This document shows positions 1 through 7,341 of a stretch of 17,798 nt of DNA, piece by piece. The stretch comes from Candidatus Tenderia sp. (GTDB lineage Bacteria; Pseudomonadota; Gammaproteobacteria; Tenderiales; Tenderiaceae). The DNA lies in contig JASBUE010000083.1 of NCBI GenBank assembly GCA_030148045.1, positions 1-17,798 of the forward strand. Reading direction: 5' to 3'. Numbering within the stretch: position 1 is the stretch's first letter; each line of letters starts with the position of its first letter. Made by a program: the position numbers and the translations under genes. The notes below the pieces were generated by a model, which saw only the letters and a program-made list of their open reading frames with translations, was not told the origin of the DNA and searched no databases.

Positions 1-960
1 GAGGCACTGGTCCAGCGTCTGCATGCCTTCCTTCTGGCCGGTCTGGATCGCCGAGTACATCTGGGCGACCTTGGCCTCGCGGATGAGGTTACGGATGGCG
101 GGTGTGCCGATCATGATCTCGTGCGCCGCCACCCGGCCACCGCCGATGCGCTGTAACAGGGTCTGGGAGATGACGGCACGCAGCGACTCGGACAACATGG
201 AACGCATCATATCCTTTTCCGCCGCCGGGAAGACGTCGATGATACGGTCGATGGTCTTGGCCGCCGAACTGGTGTGCAGCGTGCCGAATACCAGGTGACC
301 GGTTTCCGCCGCAGTCAGGGCCAGACGGATGGTTTCCGGGTCACGCATCTCACCCACCAGGATAATGTCCGGGTCTTCACGCAGGGCGGAGCGCAGCGCC
401 TCGTTAAAGCCTAATGTATCACGATGCACCTCGCGCTGATTGACCAGGCACTTCTTACTCTGATGCACAAATTCGATCGGGTCTTCAACGGTGAGGATAT
501 GGCCGAACTCGGTGTTGTTCTTGTAATCCACCATGGCCGCCAGGGTGGTGGACTTACCCGAACCGGTGGGACCGGTGACCAGTACCAGGCCACGCGGATT
601 GTTGGCGATATCCTTGAACACCGCCGGACACTTGAGCTCTTCCAGCGACAGGATATTGGAGGGGATGGTACGAAACACACCGCCGACGCCGCGGTTGTGG
701 TTGAAGGCGTTGACACGGAAACGGGCCAGGCCGGGGATCTCGAACGAGAAATCGGTCTCGAAAAACTCTTCATAGTCCTTGCGCTGACGGTCATTCATGA
801 TGTCGTAAAGCATGGTGTGCACCGCCTTGTTATCCATCGGTGCCACATTGATACGGCGAATATCACCGTCGACACGAATCATCGGCGGCAGGCCGGCCGA
901 CAGGTGCAAATCCGATGCGGCATTCTTGACGCTAAAGGCCAACAACTCGGCTATATCCAT
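1..960 (-). CDS. pilT: PilT, type IV pilus retraction ATPase (3' end cut by window edge)
   Basis: PilT is the hexameric cytoplasmic ATPase at the base of the type IV pilus that drives pilin disassembly, retraction and twitching motility. The visible 320 residues read without interruption and lack only about 25 C-terminal residues of a roughly 345-residue family. Seen directly: Walker A GPTGSGKST at 129-137, Asp box TVEDPIEF at 157-164, Walker B region ending LVGEMRD with Glu204, His box with His222 and His229 (GHLVFGTLHT), and the PilT hallmark AIRNLIRE at 288-295, which separates it from the extension ATPase PilB. Start ATG at 960 has a good AAGGGG ribosome site 7 bases upstream. The gene is divergent from yggS, the same neighbour as in Pseudomonas. 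A paralogue such as PilU is less likely because AIRNLIRE is exact. Confidence 0.97.
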   Translation of the reverse strand, partial: MDIAELLAFSVKNAASDLHLSAGLPPMIRVDGDIRRINVAPMDNKAVHTMLYDIMNDRQRKDYEEFFETDFSFEIPGLARFRVNAFNHNRGVGGVFRTIPSNILSLEELKCPAVFKDIANNPRGLVLVTGPTGSGKSTTLAAMVDYKNNTEFGHILTVEDPIEFVHQSKKCLVNQREVHRDTLGFNEALRSALREDPDIILVGEMRDPETIRLALTAAETGHLVFGTLHTSSAAKTIDRIIDVFPAAEKDMMRSMLSESLRAVISQTLLQRIGGGRVAAHEIMIGTPAIRNLIREAKVAQMYSAIQTGQKEGMQTLDQCL

Positions 961-1002
961 GGCATTCCCCTTTGGTTGACTCTATATGCTACTGAGACCG
1001 AA

Positions 1003-1103
1003 ATAATGAATACCCATCCTTCAAAACACGCTATGAACACATCCAGGTACGCTCGCCGGCCGCGTCCATGAGGCCAACGGTTTTGGAAATGGGTATTCAT
1101 TAT
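1003..1103. repeat. Imperfect palindromic element framed by a 15-bp perfect inverted repeat
   Basis: The 277-base gap between pilT and yggS holds an inverted repeat. ATAATGAATACCCAT at 1003-1017 is matched exactly in reverse complement at 1089-1103, with 71 bases between. The pairing continues inward imperfectly (CTTCAAAAC against GTTTTGG). The centre has a degenerate hairpin, GGCC at 1058-1061 with GGCC at 1072-1075 around a TCCA loop. No coding sequence is seen inside. The nested palindrome looks like a non-autonomous dispersed repeat (MITE-like) or a cruciform-forming regulatory site. One arm lies in the probable pilT promoter region. Only one copy is in the window, so its dispersal is inferred. 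Confidence 0.6.
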
Positions 1104-1180
1104 CAACAACTCGTCAGTAACTATGGCGAGGCAGATTCCCTATCATTAACGGCATGGCCCGCAACTTCTTGACTCGTCGC

Positions 1181-1208
1181 TTAACCCTAGCGGCCGAGCT
1201 GATACAAT
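1181..1208 (+). promoter_or_regulatory. Candidate sigma70 promoter for yggS
   Basis: TTAACC (1181-1186) and TACAAT (1203-1208) are separated by 16 bases. The -10 matches the consensus at 5 of 6 positions and the -35 at 4 of 6. Transcription would start near 1215, leaving a leader of about 23 bases before yggS. Confidence 0.45.
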
Positions 1209-1237
1209 AGCGCCGTAGTTGGACATGGGCAACGAGC

Positions 1238-1954
1238 ATGGCAACCATCAGAGAACGTTTGAACCGTGTAAAACAACAGATCAATGCGGCCGAGAAGCGC
1301 TATGGGCGCCCGCACGGCTCGGTCACCCTGCTGGCGGTGAGCAAGACCTGGCCGCTGGAAGATATCCTGGAAGCCGCCGAGGCGGGGCAAGGCTGTTTCG
1401 GCGAGAGTTATGTCCAGGAGGCCGTTGCCAAGATTGATGCCTGTCCCCCTGAACTAAAACGGGAACTGGAGTGGCACTTCATCGGCCACATCCAGTCCAA
1501 CAAGTCGCGCGATATCGCCAACCGCTTCGCCTGGGTGCACAGCGTCGACCGGCTCAAGCTGGCCCGCCGCCTGAGCGAGCAGCGACCGCAACAACTCGCA
1601 CCGTTAAACATCTGCCTGCAGGTCAACATCAGTGGCGAACAGCGCAAGGCCGGCCTGTCACCGGATCAAGTATCAGCGCTGGCCCATCAGGTCAGTGAAC
1701 TCCCTAATTTAAGGTTGCGCGGCCTGATGACCATCCCGGCGCCCACGGCTGACTTCGACCAACAGCGCGCCGCGTTCCGTCGCGTCGCTGAGCTGCAACA
1801 CAAGTTGATTGAACAGGGCTTGGCGTTGGACACCCTCTCCATGGGCATGTCGGGCGACCTGGAGGCGGCCATCGCCGAAGGCGCCACTATGGTCAGGGTG
1901 GGCACGGCCGTATTCGGCCAGCGCCGTTATCCGCAAACAGAGCGGACCGCCTGA
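1238..1954 (+). CDS. yggS: YggS/PLPBP family pyridoxal phosphate homeostasis protein
   Basis: YggS is a cytoplasmic single-domain PLP-binding protein (fold type III, alanine racemase-like barrel) that buffers pyridoxal phosphate and affects amino acid pools; no catalytic activity is established for the family. The 238 residues are the usual length. PLP would bind Lys36 in LLAVSKTW, the same position as in E. coli YggS. Other family blocks are visible: FGESYVQEA (family usually FGENYVQE), HFIGHIQSNK, VHSVDRLK, LQVNISGE, RGLMTIP, SMGMSGDLEAAI for phosphate binding, and VRVGTAVFG near the C terminus. The ATG at 1238 gives the standard MATIRERL-type N terminus; an ATG at 1225 is out of frame. It heads the yggS-proC-yggT group, an arrangement common in proteobacteria, although an 84-base gap with its own candidate promoter precedes proC. 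Confidence 0.95.
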   Translation: MATIRERLNRVKQQINAAEKRYGRPHGSVTLLAVSKTWPLEDILEAAEAGQGCFGESYVQEAVAKIDACPPELKRELEWHFIGHIQSNKSRDIANRFAWVHSVDRLKLARRLSEQRPQQLAPLNICLQVNISGEQRKAGLSPDQVSALAHQVSELPNLRLRGLMTIPAPTADFDQQRAAFRRVAELQHKLIEQGLALDTLSMGMSGDLEAAIAEGATMVRVGTAVFGQRRYPQTERTA

Positions 1955-1982
1955 TTGGCAAAAGCGGTGAATGCGGTACACT
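1955..1982 (+). promoter_or_regulatory. Candidate sigma70 promoter for proC-yggT
   Basis: TTGGCA (1955-1960; 5 of 6 to consensus) lies immediately after the yggS stop codon. TACACT (1977-1982; 4 of 6) follows after a 16-base spacer. It would start transcription near 1989, giving proC a leader of about 50 bases, so proC-yggT could be expressed independently of yggS. Confidence 0.5.
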
Positions 1983-2038
1983 CGGGCGTGATAGCCTGAA
2001 GCAAGAAACCCAAGAAACAATCGGAAACGGATAGGTCT

Positions 2039-2872
2039 ATGGAGAAACTCAAAATCAGCTTTATCGGCGCCGGCAACATGGCCGCCAGCCTGATCGGTGG
2101 CCTGCTGGCCGACGGCAAGGCTCCCGCCACCATCCACATCGCCGACATCGATGCGGAGCGGCTGGGCGCGCTGCGACAACGCTTCGCCGTCACCGTCTGC
2201 GACTCCAACCGCGCCGCCGCCGAGGCGGCCGACATCCTGGTGCTGGCGGTCAAACCTCAGAGCCTCAAAGGCGTAGCCGAAGAGATCAGCGACAGCGTGC
2301 AAAAAACGCAACCGCTGGTGATCTCCATCGCCGCCGGGGTGCGCGAGCAGGCGATCAATCGCTGGCTGGGCGGCAATGTGGCCGTGGTGCGCGTCATGCC
2401 CAACACGCCGGCCCTGATCCAGACCGGTGCCTCGGCCCTGTATGCCAATGACAAGGTCACGGCCGGGCAGCGCAATGCCGCCGAGACCATCCTGCGCGCC
2501 GTAGGCATCGCGCTGTGGCTCGATGACGAAACCGGGATGGATGCCGTCACCGCCCTCTCGGGCAGCTGCCCGGCCTATTTCTTTTTGTTCATGGAGGCCA
2601 TGGAGGCCGCCGGGCGCGAGCTCGGTCTGGACACCGACAGCGCTCGGCTATTGACGCTGCAGACCGCCTTCGGCGCCACCAAGATGGCGCTGGAGAGCAG
2701 CAAGGATTGCGCCACCCTGCGCCAGCGCGTCACCTCCCCTGGCGGCACCACGGAACAGGCCCTGCGCGTCTTCGAGGCGGGTAACCTGCGCGGCCTGATC
2801 AAAGAGGCCGTCATGGCCGCCGCCAAACGTTCCGAAGAACTGGCCCGGCAGTTTGGAAAGGAGTCTGAATGA
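2039..2872 (+). CDS. proC: Pyrroline-5-carboxylate reductase
   Basis: ProC catalyses the last step of proline synthesis in the cytoplasm, reducing 1-pyrroline-5-carboxylate with NAD(P)H. The 277 residues match the family. Seen directly: an N-terminal Rossmann motif (ISFIGAGNMAASLIGGL, from about residue 6), LAVKPQ in the cofactor domain, VVRVMPNTPALI, and the signature VTSPGGTTEQALRVFE in the C-terminal dimerisation domain. The conserved ALSGSGPAY segment reads ALSGSCPAY, with Cys177 (codon TGC at 2567-2569). E. coli has Ser at this place, so Cys may be tolerated, but see the finding on G:C-to-T:A changes. Start ATG 2039 follows a weak GGATAGG-like ribosome site. The stop codon overlaps the yggT start by four bases (ATGA), implying translational coupling. 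Confidence 0.97.
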   Translation: MEKLKISFIGAGNMAASLIGGLLADGKAPATIHIADIDAERLGALRQRFAVTVCDSNRAAAEAADILVLAVKPQSLKGVAEEISDSVQKTQPLVISIAAGVREQAINRWLGGNVAVVRVMPNTPALIQTGASALYANDKVTAGQRNAAETILRAVGIALWLDDETGMDAVTALSGSCPAYFFLFMEAMEAAGRELGLDTDSARLLTLQTAFGATKMALESSKDCATLRQRVTSPGGTTEQALRVFEAGNLRGLIKEAVMAAAKRSEELARQFGKESE

Positions 2873-3441
2873 ACGGCTATTTTACCTCCGCCGCCGCTTT
2901 CCTGATCGAGGCACTGTTCGGTTTCTATATGGTGATCGTAATGTTGCGCCTGTTGCTGCAGCTGGTGCGGGCGGACTTCTACAATCCGTTGTGCCAGTTC
3001 ATCGTCAAGGTCACCAACCCGCCGCTCAAGCCCCTGCGCCGCGTCATCCCCGGCATCGCCGGCGTCGACATGGCCTCGGTGCTGCTGCTGTTCGTGTTGC
3101 AGATGGCCAAGCTGACGCTGGTGGCCCTGGCGGGTGGCATGACGCTGGCCGTGCCCGGTCTGGTGGTGCTCTCCATCGCCGAACTGATCGCCCTGCTCCT
3201 GAACGTTTACATGATCAGCATCCTGATCCAGATCATCCTCAGTTGGGTGGGGCCGAACAGCTACAACCCGGTCAGCGCCATCCTCTATGCCCTGAACGAG
3301 CCGGTGATGCGGCCGGCGCGCCGGATACTACCGCCCATTTCCGGCATCGACCTCTCCCCCATTTTGGTGTTCCTCGCGATCGGCCTGATGAAAATCCTGA
3401 TCGTCAGCCCACTGCTGAATGTCGGTCGCGGACTGGTTTAG
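2869..3441 (+). CDS. yggT: YggT family integral membrane protein
   Basis: This 190-residue hydrophobic protein has two tandem YGGT units. The first contains a hydrophobic helix at about 14-34, then YNPLCQFIVKVTNPPLKPLRRVIP. The second repeats the pattern as SYNPVSAILYALNEPVMRPARRILP and ends in a hydrophobic segment. I judge four or more membrane segments, with the conserved NP/RR loop repeated after segments 1 and 3. The family's molecular role is not settled; relatives have been linked to osmotic stress and envelope or plastid membrane organisation. It starts inside the proC stop codon (ATGA overlap) and belongs to that transcript. Length and duplication are normal for proteobacterial YggT. 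The long plus-strand reading frame that overlaps it at 2853-3488 is a shadow. Confidence 0.93.
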   Translation: MNGYFTSAAAFLIEALFGFYMVIVMLRLLLQLVRADFYNPLCQFIVKVTNPPLKPLRRVIPGIAGVDMASVLLLFVLQMAKLTLVALAGGMTLAVPGLVVLSIAELIALLLNVYMISILIQIILSWVGPNSYNPVSAILYALNEPVMRPARRILPPISGIDLSPILVFLAIGLMKILIVSPLLNVGRGLV

Positions 3442-3665
3442 GCAGACTGCATCCGGCGCCGACGGATAATTTCCGAAAATGGCTCTAAACGGCAAAATCG
3501 AGGCGCAAATCGCGGTTTTGCCGACCCGGTCGCAAACGGCAGGGAAAATCTAAAGGCCTGAGAAGCTCTGTCCGATAACCGTTTGGCATCGCGCAAAACC
3601 TTGCCAGCAAGGCCGCAGAAACAAGAATTTACCGGACATCAACAAGCACGGAACCCAAAGGGATT
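3442..3665. other. Intergenic leader with competing hairpins upstream of the GTPase gene
   Basis: This 224-base gap has no coding sequence that I recognise. CGGCAAAA (3490-3497) pairs perfectly with TTTTGCCG (3516-3523), enclosing a smaller GCG/CGC helix. The second arm also overlaps GGTTTTGC (3514-3521), which can pair with GCAAAACC (3593-3600). The two pairings cannot both form. No T-run follows the first hairpin, so it is a weak candidate for a yggT terminator. AAAGGG at 3657-3662 is a close-spaced ribosome site for the next gene. I found no convincing -35/-10 pair. Confidence 0.35.
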
Positions 3666-5642
3666 ATGGAGGAAGACCTTTTCAAACAACAGATGCGGGC
3701 CTTTGACCGATGGAAAGCCGATCTGGTTCAGGTGATCCAGGACTATCATCACTGGCTCGAAAGCAATGGCAAGGGAACCGCCGAGATCAACGTGCGCCTG
3801 TTCGATGTCATCGAATCGCTCAAATCGGACCATCTGACGGTCGCCTTCGTGGCCGAGTTTTCACGCGGCAAGACCGAACTGATCAACGCCATCTTCTTCG
3901 CCGATTACAAACGCCGCCTGCTGCCCTCCGAGGCGGGCCGCACCACCATGTGTCCCACCGAGCTGTTTTACGATCGCGAGGCGGACCAGGCTTATATCCG
4001 CATGCTGCCCATCGAGACGCGGCTGCAGGAAAAAAGCATTTCCGAACTGAAAAAAGACATCGACCAGTGGCATACCATCCACCTCGATGTCAACTCGCCG
4101 GACCAAATGATCGAAGCGCTGAAACAGGTAATCGCCACCAAAAAAGCCCCCTTGCAGGATGCCACCGACCTGGGCCTGTACCGCGACGACACGCCGCGGC
4201 GGCGGCGCACCGATGAACCGCCCCCGGCAGAGGTCGAAATCCCCCAATGGCGTCACGCCATGATCAGCTTTCCTCACCCGCTGTTGCAGCAAGGCCTGGC
4301 CATCCTCGATACCCCCGGCCTCAACGCGCTGGGCACCGAGCCGGAACTGACCTACAACATGCTGCCCAACGCCCATGCGGTGCTGTTCGTCATGGCCGCC
4401 GACACCGGCGTGACGCGCAGCGATCTAGATGTTTGGGAATATTACATCAAGGAACAACGCGGCAGCGGTGAAAAGGGGCTGGTCGCCGCACTCAACAAAA
4501 TCGACACCCTCTGGGACGAGATGAAGAGCGAGAGCGAGGTCTCCGCCTCCATCGAGGCGCAGCGCCGCGAAGCGGCCAACGCCCTCAACATCGATATCGG
4601 CGGTGTCTTCCCGGTGTCGGCGCAAAAAGCGCTGCTGGCCAAGACCAAGGACGACCAGGCGTTGCTGGACAAGAGCCGCCTGATGGAACTGGAGCGCTAC
4701 CTGGCCAATGAAATCATCCCGGCCAAACAAGGCCTGATCCGCGACAACGTGGTGGGGGAAATCGGCAACCTGATCAAGACCAACCGCAACAGCGTGGCCA
4801 CCCACTACAAACAGCTGAAATCCCAGCTGGATGACCTGAAGTCGGCCAGCGGCAAGAACACCACCCTGATCCAGCACCTGATGCGCAAGGCACGGGAAAG
4901 GCAGGCGGCCTACAACAGCAACATGGAATATTTCCAGTCAAGCCGCCGCACCCTGAACCAGCAGGCCAAGCTGCTGCTGAATGAATTGAGCCTGAAGAAA
5001 TTCGACAATGTCGCCACCGCAGCACGCAAGCAGATGAGCGACAGCTGGACCACGGGGGGGCTCAAGACCGGCATGAAGACCCTGTTCGACGGCATTTGCG
5101 AAACCATGCAGGTGGCCACACGCCACGCCGATGAAACCCATCGGCAGATCATTGCCATCTACCAGAAATTCGAAAAGGAAAACGAACTGCAGGCACTCGA
5201 CCCGAAACCCTTTTCCACCGACAAGTACGACACCGAGATGCAGAAGCTGTATGAACAGGCCGAGGAATTCCGCTCCAGCCCCATCACCACCATGACCGAG
5301 CAGAGCTTCGTGGTGAAGAAGTTTTTCATCTCATTGGTGAGCCACGCCCGCGACATTTTCTTCCAGGCCAACCAGGAGGCCGAAACCTGGTTCAAGGACA
5401 TCATGATCCCGCTGGCCAGACATGTGACCGAGCACAAGCAACTGCTTGAGCAGCATATGGAGACGCTCTACAAGATCAACGAATCAAAGGACAACATCGC
5501 CTCCAAGACCGCCGAACTGGAGGCACGCTGTCGCAAGCTGGCCGCACAATACGCCGTATTGGACGGCATGTTCAACAAACTGCAAAGCCCCATCGGCGGC
5601 CCGACCGACGAGGCGAGCTCCAAACAGGCCGCCTCCGCCTGA
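3666..5642 (+). CDS. Dynamin-like large GTPase, function unknown
   Basis: A 658-residue protein with a dynamin-superfamily GTPase domain at the N terminus. Seen directly: G1/P-loop AEFSRGKT at 63-70 (Lys69, Thr70), G2 TTMCPTE at 93-99, G3 DTPG at 215-218, G4 NKID at 277-280, and a plausible G5-like VSAQKALL around 317-324. The rest is mostly polar and helical with heptad-like stretches (about 375-460 and 560-640). I see no transmembrane segment or signal peptide, so it should be cytosolic or peripherally membrane-bound. Known bacterial dynamin-like proteins remodel membranes or, like CrfC, bind the replication clamp; which applies here cannot be told. It is monocistronic, with 224 bases upstream and tail-to-tail with the nuclease gene 26 bases away. 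There is no second dynamin partner beside it, unlike paired systems such as LeoABC. Confidence 0.85.
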   Translation: MEEDLFKQQMRAFDRWKADLVQVIQDYHHWLESNGKGTAEINVRLFDVIESLKSDHLTVAFVAEFSRGKTELINAIFFADYKRRLLPSEAGRTTMCPTELFYDREADQAYIRMLPIETRLQEKSISELKKDIDQWHTIHLDVNSPDQMIEALKQVIATKKAPLQDATDLGLYRDDTPRRRRTDEPPPAEVEIPQWRHAMISFPHPLLQQGLAILDTPGLNALGTEPELTYNMLPNAHAVLFVMAADTGVTRSDLDVWEYYIKEQRGSGEKGLVAALNKIDTLWDEMKSESEVSASIEAQRREAANALNIDIGGVFPVSAQKALLAKTKDDQALLDKSRLMELERYLANEIIPAKQGLIRDNVVGEIGNLIKTNRNSVATHYKQLKSQLDDLKSASGKNTTLIQHLMRKARERQAAYNSNMEYFQSSRRTLNQQAKLLLNELSLKKFDNVATAARKQMSDSWTTGGLKTGMKTLFDGICETMQVATRHADETHRQIIAIYQKFEKENELQALDPKPFSTDKYDTEMQKLYEQAEEFRSSPITTMTEQSFVVKKFFISLVSHARDIFFQANQEAETWFKDIMIPLARHVTEHKQLLEQHMETLYKINESKDNIASKTAELEARCRKLAAQYAVLDGMFNKLQSPIGGPTDEASSKQAASA

Positions 5643-5668
5643 GGCAACCTGATCGCTTTTAGAAAAAA

Positions 5669-6436
5669 CTACAGCTTGTACTCAATGGTCAGCGGGGCAT
5701 GATCCGAAAAACGCTCGCCCCTGTAGATGTCAGCCGCCTTCACCTTCTCCTTCAGCCCGGGCGTGATCACCTGGTAATCGATGCGCCAGCCCACGTTCTT
5801 GGCCCAGGCCTGCCCCCGATTCGACCACCAGGTGTATTGATCGGCCTCCCGGTTGACGACGCGAAAGGCGTCCACCCAGCCGCGCTCGCCGAACAGCCGA
5901 TCCATCCAGGCGCGCTCTTGCGGCGTGCAGCCCGAGTTCTTCTGGTTGCTCTTGAAGTTCTTGATATCGATCTCTTTGTGAACCGTATTCCAGTCACCGC
6001 AGATGACGAATTCACGCCGTTTACGGCGCATGGCATCCAGGTCCTCGAGAAAGCGATCCATAAACACAAGCTTGTTTTGATGCCGCTCTTCACTGGATGA
6101 CCCCGACGGCAGATAGAGCGAGGCCACGCTGAACGTGTCGAAGTCTACTTGAATCCAGCGCCCTTCGCTGTCCACGTGATCCCAGCCCAGCCCGGCGACC
6201 ACCTGTTTCGGTTTCACTTTGGTATAGATGGCCACACCGCTGTAGCCCTTCTTCTCGGCATCGAAATAGTAACAGTGATAATCATCAGGATAAAACAGCG
6301 TCTCATCCAGCTGATGCTCCTGCGCCTTGGTCTCCTGGATGCAAACTACATCGGCGTTCTGCCGCGCCAACCATTCGAAAAAACCCTTGCGCTGCGCGGC
6401 GCGAATTCCATTTACATTGAGCGAGATTATTCTCAT
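5669..6436 (-). CDS. xth: Exonuclease III family AP endonuclease, at the crc-like locus beside pyrE
   Basis: Endonuclease/exonuclease/phosphatase fold enzyme of 255 residues, expected to cut DNA at abasic sites and trim 3' ends in base excision repair. Catalytic positions are all present: Asn7 in SLNVNG, metal-binding Glu35 in IQETKAQ, GDWN at 147-150 (Asp148, Asn150), and SDH at 244-246 with His246. NVGWRIDYQ and DQYTWWSNRGQAW are typical of the ExoA-type subgroup. I chose the ATG at 6436 because it gives MRIISLNVNGIR, the family N terminus; the longer frame opening at 6493 would run into the pyrE promoter. The gene is divergent from pyrE. In Pseudomonas the gene in this place is crc, a catalytically dead relative that acts in carbon catabolite repression; the intact residues here favour a nuclease. 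Confidence 0.93.
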   Translation of the reverse strand: MRIISLNVNGIRAAQRKGFFEWLARQNADVVCIQETKAQEHQLDETLFYPDDYHCYYFDAEKKGYSGVAIYTKVKPKQVVAGLGWDHVDSEGRWIQVDFDTFSVASLYLPSGSSSEERHQNKLVFMDRFLEDLDAMRRKRREFVICGDWNTVHKEIDIKNFKSNQKNSGCTPQERAWMDRLFGERGWVDAFRVVNREADQYTWWSNRGQAWAKNVGWRIDYQVITPGLKEKVKAADIYRGERFSDHAPLTIEYKL

Positions 6437-6465
6437 CGTTAACCACTGTTTTGCGTTGTCTGATT

Positions 6466-6494
6466 TTGCCCACCCCCCGTGTCCGGCGTACAAT
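6466..6494 (+). promoter_or_regulatory. Candidate sigma70 promoter for pyrE
   Basis: TTGCCC (6466-6471) and TACAAT (6489-6494) have an ideal 17-base spacer. The predicted start near 6501 leaves a leader of about 27 bases. That is too short for the UTP-sensitive attenuator that precedes E. coli pyrE, so regulation here must be of another kind. Confidence 0.55.
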
Positions 6495-6527
6495 ACTAGC
6501 TTTTATCACCCCGACACGGAACCGCCG

Positions 6528-7175
6528 ATGCAGCCCTATCAAAAAGAATTTCTCGATTTCGTCATCAGGACCAATGTCCTGCGCTTCGGCGAGTTCACCC
6601 TCAAGTCGGGGCGGGTGAGCCCCTATTTTTTCAACAGCGGGCTGTTCAACAGCGGTGCCACCATCGCCCGTCTGGGACGCCATTACGCCGCCGCCATCGA
6701 GGATTCGGGGCTGCAGTACGACATGATTTTCGGCCCGGCCTATAAGGGTATCCCGCTGGCCGTGACCAGCTGTATCGCCCTGGCGGATCACCACGACAAG
6801 GACGTGCCCTATGCCTTCAACCGCAAGGAGGCCAAGGACCATGGTGAAGGCGGCAACATCGTCGGCGCGGCGCTGCGCGGCCGGGTGTTGATCATCGATG
6901 ATGTCATCTCAGCCGGCACCTCCATCCGCGAATCCATTCGCCTTATCGAGGCGGCCGGAGCAACCGCCGCCGGCGTGGTCATCGCCCTGGATCGCCAGGA
7001 GCGCGGCCAGGGCGCGCTGTCCGCCATCCAGGAAGTGGAACAGCGGTTCGGCATCCGGGTCGGCAGTATCGTCCAACTGGACGACCTGATCACCTATCTG
7101 CAGAACAAACCGGAACTCAAGGACGCGTTGAAAGGAGTACGTGATTACCGGGCAAGGTACGGCACCACCGGCTAA
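6528..7175 (+). CDS. pyrE: Orotate phosphoribosyltransferase
   Basis: PyrE joins orotate to PRPP to form orotidine monophosphate, the fifth step of pyrimidine synthesis in the cytoplasm. The 215 residues match the family (E. coli 213). Visible motifs are FGEFTLKSGRVSPYFFN near the N terminus, FGPAYKGIPLA, the catalytic loop NRKEAKDHGEGG with Lys103 at the same number as in E. coli, the PRPP-binding signature VLIIDDVISAGTS from residue 120, and ALDRQERG. I use ATG 6528, preceded by an ACGGA ribosome site; the frame remains open upstream to 6327, but that extension overlaps the divergent nuclease gene and has no family homology. No other pyrimidine gene is adjacent. Conserved residues are all intact. 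Confidence 0.97.
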   Translation: MQPYQKEFLDFVIRTNVLRFGEFTLKSGRVSPYFFNSGLFNSGATIARLGRHYAAAIEDSGLQYDMIFGPAYKGIPLAVTSCIALADHHDKDVPYAFNRKEAKDHGEGGNIVGAALRGRVLIIDDVISAGTSIRESIRLIEAAGATAAGVVIALDRQERGQGALSAIQEVEQRFGIRVGSIVQLDDLITYLQNKPELKDALKGVRDYRARYGTTG

Positions 7176-7278
7176 GCGATAATCAGCTTGGCGCCTACCG
7201 GCAGTGTCACGACCTAAAAGGCGCATTTGATCAGGTGATTACCCTTGACGATATAGCGGGCGCCGTTGCCGCTCCCAA

Positions 7279-7307
7279 TTCAATCCAATACCTTTACGGG
7301 CTACAAT
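7279..7307 (+). promoter_or_regulatory. Candidate promoter for the DUF4124 gene
   Basis: TTCAAT (7279-7284) and TACAAT (7302-7307) are separated by 17 bases. The -10 is strong and the -35 weak. A start near 7314 would give a leader of about 28 bases. I see no clear rho-independent terminator for pyrE in the 166-base gap. Confidence 0.4.
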
Positions 7308-7341
7308 GTGATATTTCGAACGTATCAACCTGGAAATCAAT

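Noticed and set aside
424..1071. Plus-strand frame opposite pilT extending into the intergenic palindrome
   Set aside because: PilT on the other strand carries every family motif; the frame ends in the repeat region and has no ribosome site.
2853..3488. Plus-strand 211-codon frame overlapping yggT
   Set aside because: Pro/Arg/His-rich out-of-frame reading; yggT in the other frame has the duplicated YGGT motif and couples to proC.
6327..6527. Extended pyrE start
   Set aside because: The additional residues overlap the divergent nuclease gene and the pyrE promoter and have no counterpart in PyrE proteins.
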